A stretch of 5,016 nt of DNA from JBGPIK01 sp041484845. GTDB taxonomy: Bacteria; Desulfobacterota; Binatia; UBA9968. Shown here piece by piece: positions 1 to 5,016 of this stretch. The stretch is taken from positions 1 through 5,016 of the forward strand of contig JBGPIK010000475.1 of the NCBI GenBank assembly GCA_041484845.1, written 5' to 3'. Below the pieces are notes generated by a model. That model was not told the DNA's origin and did no database searches. It worked only from the letters and a program-made list of their open reading frames with translations. Position numbers and translations under genes: made by a program. The number at the start of each line of letters is the position of its first letter. The stretch's first letter is position 1.

Positions 1-1
1 A

Positions 2-340
2 AAGCGCGACGCGAGATTACCCAATGTTCCGACGATCTATGAAGTGATGGACGAATTTAAAACGTCGGCGAGCAACCGTAGTTTGGCTAAACTCGTCCTT
101 GCCTCCAGCGACTTTGGTCGCCCTTTCGTCGCCCCTCCCGGCATGGCTGCGGATCAACTTAAATTATTCCGTAACGCCTACGCTAGAGCCATGAAGGATC
201 CGGCTCTCCTTGTCGAAGCAAAAAAGACGCCTTTGGAGATCCAGCCGACCACCGGACAAGAACTGGAAACACTAGCGAAGGAAGTCACGACGCAACCTAA
301 AGAGCTGGTAGCGCGAATGAATAAGTTGATGGGACAATAA
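2..340 (+). CDS. TctC/Bug-like tripartite tricarboxylate transporter substrate-binding protein, C-terminal fragment
   Basis: The frame is open from the window edge, so the 5' part of the gene is missing; 112 residues are visible, ending in TAA. The fragment begins KRDARLPNVPTIYEVMDEFK. The 'PNVPTIYE' stretch, then 'GRPFVAPPGMAADQ', 'AYARAMKDPALLVEAKK' and a C-terminus with 'PTTGQELETLAKEV' match the last domain of Bug/TctC periplasmic binding proteins. These capture small organic acids for a tripartite tricarboxylate transporter or act as orphan receptors. The usual family length is about 320 residues, so roughly two thirds lies upstream. The GTG/ATG pair at 44-49 could be mistaken for a start, but the family similarity continues upstream of it. 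The ligand cannot be predicted, and no membrane components of a transporter are visible. The family call is fairly firm; the transporter association is inference. Confidence 0.8.
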   Translation, partial: KRDARLPNVPTIYEVMDEFKTSASNRSLAKLVLASSDFGRPFVAPPGMAADQLKLFRNAYARAMKDPALLVEAKKTPLEIQPTTGQELETLAKEVTTQPKELVARMNKLMGQ

Positions 341-341
341 A

Positions 342-359
342 CCGCGTCAAAAGATGCGG
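342..359 (+). terminator. stem-loop just after the TctC-like gene, possible terminator without a U-tract
   Basis: CCGCGTC (342-348) and GATGCGG (353-359) form a 7-bp RNA stem with one G-U pair around an AAAA loop, starting one base after the TAA. The following bases (CTTGGCCAAG, itself a 10-bp palindrome at 360-369) contain no T-run. It is therefore not a classical intrinsic terminator; it may be a 3'-end stabilising hairpin or a weak or factor-assisted terminator. Confidence 0.4.
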
Positions 360-403
360 CTTGGCCAAGTGAGCCACGCCAATTTCGATGATTGTGAATA
401 GAA

Positions 404-1090
404 ATGAACATTCATGAAAGGAATAACACTACTGGCATTGAGATTATCGCAGTCACGCTCCTTACGGTGGGGCGTGCGATCGCCAATAATCTTGCCGTGA
501 TATACTGGTTGGGCTACCCTCCCGTTCGTCCATTTGGCTACTATCAGTTTACGGAGTCTTTGAGAGGGCTATACCTCATCGGGCTGGTGCTTTTCATCGT
601 GTCGCTCAGAAAAGAATCCTGGACGGAACTCGGACTAACGAGTCGCCTTTGGACTAGGGACTTCATCATCGTATTATTTCTCATATTCATGACGATGCTT
701 ATTTGGCTGCCCGTCACTTCGTTAATCGAGAAGCTTGGAGTTTTTGCTTTTGACAAACCTCCTACTAGGCCTTTTGTCAGCCCTTCCACTACCGCTGAGT
801 CGTTATGGATATGCGTTAGCTGTATCCTTGTGGGGTTTGGGGAGGAGTTGTTGATCCGAGGCTATTTCCTTTCTCGGTTGTTACGGATATGTAGACCCGT
901 AGCGGGCGTTATTTACTCTTCCTTAGTCTTTTCAGCGTGGCATATGCCACAGGGCGTAACCTCGGTTGCGTATACTTTCATATTTGGCCTTGTGTACGGC
1001 TGGATGTTTACCAAGATACGTCGGCTCTATCCACTTGTGCTGGCACATTCGATCAATGATATGATTGGATTTTTTTGGGCGTATAGTTAA
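404..1090 (+). CDS. CPBP family intramembrane metalloprotease (CAAX protease / bacteriocin-processing type)
   Basis: This is a 228-residue, very hydrophobic protein with several predicted membrane segments (about residues 13-36, 55-68, 86-108, 133-146, 165-180, 188-203 and 208-226). The three motifs of the CPBP (ABI, Rce1-like) family are all present: EExxxR at E147-E148...R152, FxxxH at F176...H180, and HxxxD at H215...D219, preceded by N218. These residues form the metal-dependent active site within the membrane, so the protein is probably catalytically competent. Bacterial members have been linked to peptide or bacteriocin maturation, self-immunity and regulated proteolysis; the substrate here is unknown. 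The ATG at 404 is chosen because an in-frame TGA lies at 395-397; the upstream sequence has no strong Shine-Dalgarno. The gene looks more A/T-rich than the DUF1800/DUF1501 genes, which may reflect membrane codons or transfer. The family call is strong; the function is open. Confidence 0.88.
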   Translation: MNIHERNNTTGIEIIAVTLLTVGRAIANNLAVIYWLGYPPVRPFGYYQFTESLRGLYLIGLVLFIVSLRKESWTELGLTSRLWTRDFIIVLFLIFMTMLIWLPVTSLIEKLGVFAFDKPPTRPFVSPSTTAESLWICVSCILVGFGEELLIRGYFLSRLLRICRPVAGVIYSSLVFSAWHMPQGVTSVAYTFIFGLVYGWMFTKIRRLYPLVLAHSINDMIGFFWAYS

Positions 1091-1115
1091 GACATTCGCG
1101 TTGACGCATACAAAC

Positions 1116-1361
1116 GTGTACACGAGTCCCATCCTTATTCTTAAACTGATTCTTAGGCGTCTGTGTGTGGGGCTCCTCGAGAAACTTTCATTTAGGTTGC
1201 GCTACTTGGTTGGCTTCGTACTGTTTGCGTTGATCTTGTGGGTTTTAAAACTAACCATTGTTTGGCTGATCGACGTTAAGTATTTGGACAGTTTAAAATC
1301 CAATCAATTCAAGAGTTTTGAAGAGCAAAGTCAACTTATCGAAACGAATCCGGCCAAATAA
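1116..1361 (+). CDS. possible small single-pass membrane protein, unrecognised
   Basis: The reading frame stays open to TAA at 1359-1361. From GTG 1116 it gives about 81 residues. A basic N-terminal part (KLILRRL, RLRYL) precedes one clear membrane helix (core LVGFVLFALILWVLKL and IVWLI), followed by a polar tail rich in S, K, E and Q that ends ETNPAK. The arrangement of basic residues, helix and hydrophilic tail is protein-like, and the tail lacks the odd composition of a random frame. The start is uncertain. GTG 1167 has AGG at 1155-1157 nine bases upstream; GTG 1116 and TTG 1101 have no visible Shine-Dalgarno; the frame also extends back to TTG 1065, overlapping the CPBP gene. If translated, it could be co-transcribed with the CPBP gene, but no functional link is shown. 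I recognise no family, and it may be a chance frame. Confidence 0.35.
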   Translation: MYTSPILILKLILRRLCVGLLEKLSFRLRYLVGFVLFALILWVLKLTIVWLIDVKYLDSLKSNQFKSFEEQSQLIETNPAK

Positions 1362-1547
1362 ACACGGTAGAAGGGTATGGGGTTACTCACGAACGTATAA
1401 GTCAACACCGGACTGCAGTGTCCTCCATACGAGTTATTGTCGATGCTCGACTCACGTTATATCCGCTTTCCGTATCAAGTCACGAAATTCCACCGGGCAA
1501 GGAGCGAGTCAAAACACTTTGTGCGATGCTTCCAGCCCTTTGCGAAA
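1362..1547. other. intergenic stretch between convergent genes, no gene recognised
   Basis: These 186 bases lie between the end of the rightward CPBP/small-ORF region and the end of the leftward DUF1501 gene. I find only a short hairpin, GGAC-TGCAGT-GTCC at 1410-1423, with no adjacent T-run on either strand. No convincing bidirectional terminator, RNA gene or repeat is visible. Confidence 0.4.
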
Positions 1548-2786
1548 CTAAACGCGCATCAACTCTCTTATCTCGCGGCTCGGTTTCGGTCCCTTTGGGA
1601 TGACTTTATTGAGCTGCGTGCTGCCAAGTCCAAACTGCGATTCCAGGAGGGCCGCGATCACTTCGCGAAAGTCGGTAGTAATGGCCAGATCTCGTCCTTC
1701 ATAGAGTTCATTGCCCGAGAGCCCCGGCCATTGGCCGTAAACTTGTCCACCGCGAATCTTGCCTCCCATGACCCACATCACGTTGCCGTGGCCGTGATCC
1801 GTTCCGGTATTCCCATTCTCGTGAACCGTGCGGCCAAATTCAGACATCACCAAAATCACCGTGTCTGCATAGGTCGGGCCTAAGGCCTGCGCAAAAGTCG
1901 TGAGCGTCTCGCCAAGGGCCTTCAGTCGATTTGGCAGTTGCCCGGCCACAGACCCTTGATTGATGTGCGTGTCCCATCCACCGAGCGCGAAAAATACTAC
2001 TTTGATCGTCGAGTCGCGGCCAATCAGTCGACCCAATTTCCGCGCTTGATCGGCGAATCCAACCGGAGATGGCGCTCCTTTATCAGCCTGGGTCATCTCT
2101 TCGGTCAGTTCAGACAAGAGCTGTTTGCGCGAAGATTGACCTGCTCGATACGCAATGCTCAGCGCGTCATTACCCTGGTAAATCCGATCGAAGGCTTCTT
2201 GGTTCTCCGGCCGGTCGAGGGGCGCCGGTCGGGTCGCCGCGTTGCCGAGGGCTAAATTTGTCGCTGCCGCCCGACCGGAAAGAATACGCGGCAAAGTGGG
2301 TCCCACGCTGATCGCTTCCGTTGCGCTTCGCGCCCCCGGCAACACGTCAATCAGACGATTGAGCCACCCGTCGGGCGTGGTCTTTAACCCCGGCGTCGCA
2401 GTTTCCATATAATCCTGCGCATCAAAATGGGACCGGCTTGAATCCGGCGAGCCGGCAGCATGAACGAACGCCAATGTTCCTTTTTCCCAGAACGGCATAA
2501 GAGAAGACAGCGCGGGGTGCAAGCCGAAATGCTGATCTAACTTTAATGCGCCGCCGGTTTCATTTGGGCGCGGAATCGCGATCGTCGGTCTCACAGAGTA
2601 ATAAGCGGCTTCGCTGTAGGGTACGACAACGTTCAACCCATCCACCGCGCCGCGCAGGAATACGACGACCAAGCGCTTTGGGTTCTTGTCATCACCCACC
2701 GCTTTAGCAGCCCAGCCATTCTCACCCAGGAGCAGTAAACCCGATGTCGAGAGCGCTGTTAGTTGCAAGAAGTCTCTTCGCTTCAT
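1548..2786 (-). CDS. DUF1501 domain-containing protein, Tat-exported, alkaline-phosphatase/sulfatase-like fold
   Basis: This 412-residue protein is complete and close to the family's usual size. It starts MKRRDFLQLT, a twin-arginine signal (RRDFLQ, R3-R4), followed by a hydrophobic stretch at about 10-20 and a likely signal-peptidase site after AAKA at 26-29. It is therefore expected to be exported folded, perhaps with bound metal. Family landmarks in order are FLRGAVDGLN (43-52), SRSHFDAQDYME (117-128), GGWDTH (269-274), SEFGRT (315-320) and GTDHGHGN (328-335). The conserved Asp, His and Glu residues (D49, H120, D272, H274, E316, D330, H331, H333) are plausible metal ligands; this is inferred from the placement of DUF1501 (Pfam PF07394) near the alkaline phosphatase-like superfamily. 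No enzymatic activity is established. It is the second gene after the DUF1800 gene, with a strong AAGGAG eight bases before the ATG. Confidence 0.92.
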   Translation of the reverse strand: MKRRDFLQLTALSTSGLLLLGENGWAAKAVGDDKNPKRLVVVFLRGAVDGLNVVVPYSEAAYYSVRPTIAIPRPNETGGALKLDQHFGLHPALSSLMPFWEKGTLAFVHAAGSPDSSRSHFDAQDYMETATPGLKTTPDGWLNRLIDVLPGARSATEAISVGPTLPRILSGRAAATNLALGNAATRPAPLDRPENQEAFDRIYQGNDALSIAYRAGQSSRKQLLSELTEEMTQADKGAPSPVGFADQARKLGRLIGRDSTIKVVFFALGGWDTHINQGSVAGQLPNRLKALGETLTTFAQALGPTYADTVILVMSEFGRTVHENGNTGTDHGHGNVMWVMGGKIRGGQVYGQWPGLSGNELYEGRDLAITTDFREVIAALLESQFGLGSTQLNKVIPKGPKPSREIRELMRV

Positions 2787-2794
2787 CTCTTCTT

Positions 2795-2800
2795 CTCCTT
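2795..2800 (-). promoter_or_regulatory. ribosome binding site of the DUF1501 gene
   Basis: Read on the minus strand, AAGGAG sits eight bases before the ATG at 2786-2784. It fixes the start of the DUF1501 gene. It lies only six bases outside the nearest end of the palindromic insertion, so translation signals were kept although the operon spacer was expanded. Confidence 0.8.
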
Positions 2801-2805
2801 CCCTT

Positions 2806-2935
2806 GAGACTGTGTCGCAATGTCATCCTGAGGCGGTAGCCGAAGGATCTCGTTCTGGTGAGTGGCGGAAACGTTAGATTCTTCGCTTTGCTCAGAATGA
2901 CATTCATGCGATTGTTTTGATTGCGACACAGTCTC
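2806..2935. mobile_element. MITE-like non-autonomous palindromic element inserted between two operon genes
   Basis: The ends are perfect inverted repeats: GAGACTGTGTCGCAA at 2806-2820 and TTGCGACACAGTCTC at 2921-2935. A 5-bp direct repeat CCTTG (2802-2806 and 2935-2939) flanks a core of 2807-2934 with 14-bp termini. If the full 15-bp termini are used, the flanking duplication is CTT (2803-2805 and 2936-2938). Terminal inverted repeats with a target duplication and no coding capacity are the hallmark of a MITE mobilised by a transposase elsewhere. Excision with one duplicate copy would leave 21 bases between the DUF1800 stop and the DUF1501 start. The element carries a second, nested inverted repeat, listed separately. 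I cannot assign the transposase family from the ends. Confidence 0.75.
2821..2902. repeat. nested inverted pair of TGTCATYCTGAG...CGAAGRATCT repeat units
   Basis: The left unit (2821-2850) begins TGTCATCCTGAG and ends CGAAGGATCT. The right unit (2876-2902), read on the minus strand, begins TGTCATTCTGAG and ends CGAAGAATCT. Each unit is a small imperfect hairpin by itself; in the left one ATCCT/AGGAT and GGC/GCC pair around GGTA. The two can also pair with each other over 12 and about 10 bases, leaving a 25-base apical loop at 2851-2875. From memory, this motif recurs in intergenic regions of many environmental bacterial genomes and is often mistranslated as 'ILSxAKNL' peptides. Confidence 0.7.
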
Positions 2936-2940
2936 CTTGA

Positions 2941-4560
2941 TTACCGGTGCATAAACCCGGGACTGCCAAGAATCAGCGGCGCCCGAAACTCCGGGCGCGA
3001 ATTTTCAATGGCTGTCTTTGTTTCTGCCGATAGCATAGCGCCGACGACATGGATGAGCCTTGTGGAATCTACAGGCTCGACGCGAGCAAGCCGATTATCC
3101 GTTGCCGATGTTTTGGTTTCGCCCATCTGTTCCATACGGTTGGCCGGTGGTTGATTGAGCTGCAATCGACCGGCCGCCAGAACCGTCGCAAAGTTGAGGC
3201 GCTGTGTCATGGCGTTCGGGTTGAGCCACGCCTCCTGTGTGTTTTTGTATCCATCGGGTGTTTGGCAGAGATAGAGCGGCATCCCGAGCCCGGCCATCGT
3301 GCCATAGAGAGGCCGCGTGTTCGTCACCGGAGTTCCCGCGGCGCGCACGGCCGAGATTACATACTCGTAAGGCGTCTTGAACTTCTTGCCAAAATATTGC
3401 TCGTCCCAGAATTCGGGGCTATGAAACAAGGCTTTCAACACAGAGCGAATATCGCCGCGTGTATTGAGATATTCTCGAGTCATTCGATCTACGAGAGATT
3501 TGGGCGGATTGTCACTGACAAAATACTGCGCCAACTCGTAGCTGAGATGGCGGGCGGTCGACGGGTGCTCTGCCAGGATGTCGAGGGCCTGCTCCCCTTC
3601 TCCAATACCCGAACCTTTAATGGCGTGACCGAGGAAAACCTTAGTGCTGAAGTCGTGGCGATTTGGATCAAAATAAAAAATGTTGGTGTTGGAAACATTC
3701 TCGGTTTGTTGCGCTGCCGCGGCACGAGCTACGCGCGCTGGTGGCGGTTGCCCCGGGCGGCGAAAGCCCCAACCGGTCAAAATGCGCGCCAGCGTGATCA
3801 CGTCCTGCTGTGTATATCCGCCGTCGACGCCTAACGTATGGATCTCCATCAGCTCGCGAGCATAGTTTTCGTTTAACCCTTTGAAATTGCCGCGAGCTCC
3901 CGGGCTATTGGGTGCGGTGTTCTGCCAATTGTCCAGATAAAAAAGCATCGCGGGGTCTTTGGCCGTAGCGCCGAGAAGGTCACGAAAACGGCCGAGGGCA
4001 TAGGGCCTAATGGCCTCGTGTTCGTAGGAGCCTATCCAAAGGTGATCCAAACCCTTTTGCGCAAAAACATTGAAGTGATTGAACCAGAAATTGACCATGA
4101 CCTCTTCGAGCTGTCGCGGGCTTTCCACGGCTCTAATGAGACGGGCGTGTACAGCTTGGTCGACGATCACGCGGGCTCTTTGCCGCGCTTTTTGGATAGC
4201 CATTTTGTCTCCCTGCAATCCACGATACGAGGGCGGGCCATACTCAACGAACAGTTCGGCAGCGCTCAAGCGCAATGTTGAAAGCGCATTGAGTTGGTCA
4301 ACAAGACTTTGAGGGAGGGAAATAGAGTTTGGCGAGAGCTGCTCCTCGATGTATTTCTCCACCCCGACGGATTTGACGTGTTCGATGTCTTCGGGGCTTG
4401 GACCAAAGGCTAAACGGTTGAGGACATGTATCTCGCGTTGCTCGGACGGCATCGCTGCCGCGTTCGCCAGCGGCACGAAACCGCCCAATATCAGGACAAA
4501 TAGAAGAAATAGCAAACGTCCGTTCAACGATCGTATATGGATGTGAACGGAGCGGGTCAT
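2941..4560 (-). CDS. DUF1800 domain-containing protein, Sec-exported
   Basis: This 539-residue protein is complete. The N-terminus has basic residues (R10, R15) and a hydrophobic core of LLFLLFVLILGG, then a signal-peptidase I-like site after A32-N33-A34, suggesting Sec export. Mature family landmarks in order are HVLNRLAFGP (45-54), NFWFNHFNVF (157-166), ENYARELMEIHTLG (231-244), LTGWGF (261-266), an Ala/Pro/Gln-rich linker at about 268-290, HSPEFW (380-385), KTPYEYVISAVRA (395-407) and a C-terminal LILGSPGFMHR. These match DUF1800 (Pfam PF08811), a mostly helical family whose function is unknown to me. The gene is first in a leftward unit with DUF1501, a widespread pairing that suggests joint action outside the cytoplasm. 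The ATG at 4560 has AGGTG (4565-4569) just upstream in a suitable position, and the signal peptide begins directly from it. Confidence 0.92.
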   Translation of the reverse strand: MTRSVHIHIRSLNGRLLFLLFVLILGGFVPLANAAAMPSEQREIHVLNRLAFGPSPEDIEHVKSVGVEKYIEEQLSPNSISLPQSLVDQLNALSTLRLSAAELFVEYGPPSYRGLQGDKMAIQKARQRARVIVDQAVHARLIRAVESPRQLEEVMVNFWFNHFNVFAQKGLDHLWIGSYEHEAIRPYALGRFRDLLGATAKDPAMLFYLDNWQNTAPNSPGARGNFKGLNENYARELMEIHTLGVDGGYTQQDVITLARILTGWGFRRPGQPPPARVARAAAAQQTENVSNTNIFYFDPNRHDFSTKVFLGHAIKGSGIGEGEQALDILAEHPSTARHLSYELAQYFVSDNPPKSLVDRMTREYLNTRGDIRSVLKALFHSPEFWDEQYFGKKFKTPYEYVISAVRAAGTPVTNTRPLYGTMAGLGMPLYLCQTPDGYKNTQEAWLNPNAMTQRLNFATVLAAGRLQLNQPPANRMEQMGETKTSATDNRLARVEPVDSTRLIHVVGAMLSAETKTAIENSRPEFRAPLILGSPGFMHR

Positions 4561-4564
4561 AAAG

Positions 4565-4569
4565 CACCT
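4565..4569 (-). promoter_or_regulatory. candidate ribosome binding site of the DUF1800 gene
   Basis: On the minus strand TAGGTGCTTT directly precedes the ATG. AGGTG is a moderate Shine-Dalgarno four bases from the start codon, weaker than the AAGGAG of the downstream DUF1501 gene. Confidence 0.5.
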
Positions 4570-4584
4570 ACGGTCGGCTCAGGA

Positions 4585-4590
4585 ATTATA
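4585..4590 (-). promoter_or_regulatory. candidate -10 element for the DUF1800-DUF1501 unit
   Basis: A perfect TATAAT is read on the minus strand 24 bases before the DUF1800 start codon, giving a leader of roughly 18 bases if used. No good -35 is found at the usual spacing; the best is TCATCT at 17 bases, which is poor. It would be a sigma70-type promoter with a weak -35, or a chance match in A/T-rich sequence. Confidence 0.35.
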
Positions 4591-4857
4591 CACATAATCG
4601 CAGAAGAAGATGAGAAATTGAATTCATCCCTTTGACGACCATGGAGCAGGAAACGTTTACTCGGCCAAATTTTATTGGCATTTAGTTCATTTGAACCCCA
4701 GGCGTCCGAAATGGGTCTTCGCCCCAGGCGACCCGTCTCGCTTTGAAAGTGTGCAGATGCGCGAGGAGGGCCGCAGCCAACTTTGGAGCGTGCTTGCGAT
4801 AGAGAAAGGAACGACGGCGGAACGGATATCGACACAGACCGCCGGGCTCACACCAAT

Positions 4858-5016
4858 TTAATGTGCATACAACGTATTGATAAAGCCGGAAGCGTCTAAC
4901 TTCTGCACAAACGAGTTGTCGAAAAAGTCTTCCGGCTTGGCTTGCGCCGCCTTCGGACTCCTTACCACGTCCAACACGGCTTGGACCTCGTCCTTGGTCA
5001 TAAGCGGCACGCGCTT
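4858..5016 (-). CDS. ABC transporter substrate-binding protein (NMT1/SsuA/TauA-like), C-terminal fragment
   Basis: The last 52 codons of a gene running off the right edge are visible, ending in TAA at 4860-4858. They read KRVPLMTKDEVQAVLDVV, then RSPKAAQAKPEDFFDNSFVQ and KLDASGFINTLYAH. The 'MTKDEVQAVLD', 'AKPEDFFDNSFV' and 'LDASGFINTLY' pieces match, from memory, the tail of periplasmic binding proteins of the NMT1/SsuA type. These deliver nitrate-, sulfonate-, taurine- or pyrimidine-like ligands to ABC importers, though many environmental paralogues have unknown ligands. The N-terminal signal and ligand pocket lie outside the window. The same strand as the DUF1800 gene and a 297-base gap argue against tight co-transcription. 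The family call rests on a short segment. Confidence 0.7.
   Translation of the reverse strand, partial: KRVPLMTKDEVQAVLDVVRSPKAAQAKPEDFFDNSFVQKLDASGFINTLYAH

Larger units (their letters stand above)
4561..4857. other. 297-base intergenic region with short repeats, no gene supported
   Basis: This region separates the leftward binding-protein gene from the leftward DUF1800 gene. It holds the candidate TATAAT, a perfect 9-bp direct repeat CCCCAGGCG (4696-4704 and 4722-4730), and a stem GGGTC/GACCC (4713-4717 and 4730-4734) that overlaps the second repeat copy. A GCCAA/TTGGC hairpin lies at 4664-4679. None is followed by a T-run on the minus strand, so I cannot name a terminator for the upstream gene. 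An open minus-strand frame here has no protein-like character. Confidence 0.4.

Noticed and set aside
1437..1883. Plus-strand open frame of 148 residues overlapping the 3' part of the DUF1501 gene
   Set aside because: More than two thirds is antisense to DUF1501, and the protein has no family-like motif.
2722..2907. Minus-strand open frame of 61 residues reading 'ILSKAKNL' and 'RSFGYRLRMT'
   Set aside because: It is a translation through the palindromic element and into the DUF1501 start region. These peptides are typical false translations of this repeat motif, and the frame overlaps the well-supported DUF1501 start.
2802..2940. Possibility that the palindromic gap element is a simple intrinsic terminator or CRISPR-like repeat
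   Set aside because: There is no T-run after the stem on either strand, there are only two inverted inner units and no regularly spaced direct repeats, and the flanking duplication fits a transposed element better.
3049..3834. Plus-strand open frame of 261 residues
   Set aside because: It is entirely antisense to the DUF1800 gene, has no recognisable domain, and is rich in Arg, Cys and His as expected for a shadow frame of a G+C-rich gene.
4651..4658. AAACGTTT palindrome resembling the core of LacI/PurR-family operators
   Set aside because: Eight-base palindromes are expected about twenty times by chance in a window this size, and the flanking bases do not extend the symmetry convincingly.
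4557..4835. Minus-strand open frame of 92 residues in the gap upstream of the DUF1800 gene
   Set aside because: It starts at a GTG with no clear ribosome binding site, overlaps the DUF1800 start and its promoter region, and has no helices or motifs suggesting a real protein.
4815..4844. CGGCGG/CCGCCG inverted repeat downstream of the right-edge binding-protein gene, considered as its terminator
   Set aside because: The stem is only 6 bp with an 18-base loop and no T-run follows it on the minus strand.

Overview
The window looks like a stretch of chromosome from an uncultured environmental bacterium. The two truncated edge genes are periplasmic substrate-binding proteins: a TctC/Bug-like C-terminus on the left and an NMT1/SsuA-like ABC-transporter C-terminus on the right. 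From memory, both resemble versions abundant in soil or sediment lineages formerly called Deltaproteobacteria and neighbours (Binatota, Rokubacteria, Tectomicrobia-like genomes). This placement is an inference from protein flavour; no marker gene is present.

Layout from left to right. Positions 2-340 (+) hold the end of the TctC-like gene, followed at once by a compact stem-loop. Positions 404-1090 (+) encode a CPBP-family intramembrane metalloprotease with all three active-site motifs. Next comes a possible small single-pass membrane protein (about 1116-1361, +), then a short stretch with no recognisable gene. Positions 4560-1548 on the minus strand form a two-gene unit: a Sec-exported DUF1800 protein (4560-2941) followed by a Tat-exported DUF1501 protein (2786-1548). 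The right edge, 5016-4858 (-), holds the tail of the ABC-type binding protein, separated from the DUF1800 gene by about 300 bases that carry a candidate promoter.

The most notable feature is in the 154-base gap between the DUF1800 and DUF1501 genes. Almost all of it is one non-coding, MITE-like palindromic element of about 128-130 bp. It has perfect 14-15 bp terminal inverted repeats, a second nested pair of inverted repeats, and a short target duplication (CCTTG, or CTT depending on the exact ends). Removing the element and one duplicate leaves only 21 bases between the two genes, with the DUF1501 Shine-Dalgarno intact. The sequence therefore records an insertion into a tight operon.

DUF1800 and DUF1501 proteins are commonly found as neighbours and are thought to act together outside the cytoplasm, but their biochemical role is not established. 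I see no defence system, CRISPR array, RNA gene or transposase here.
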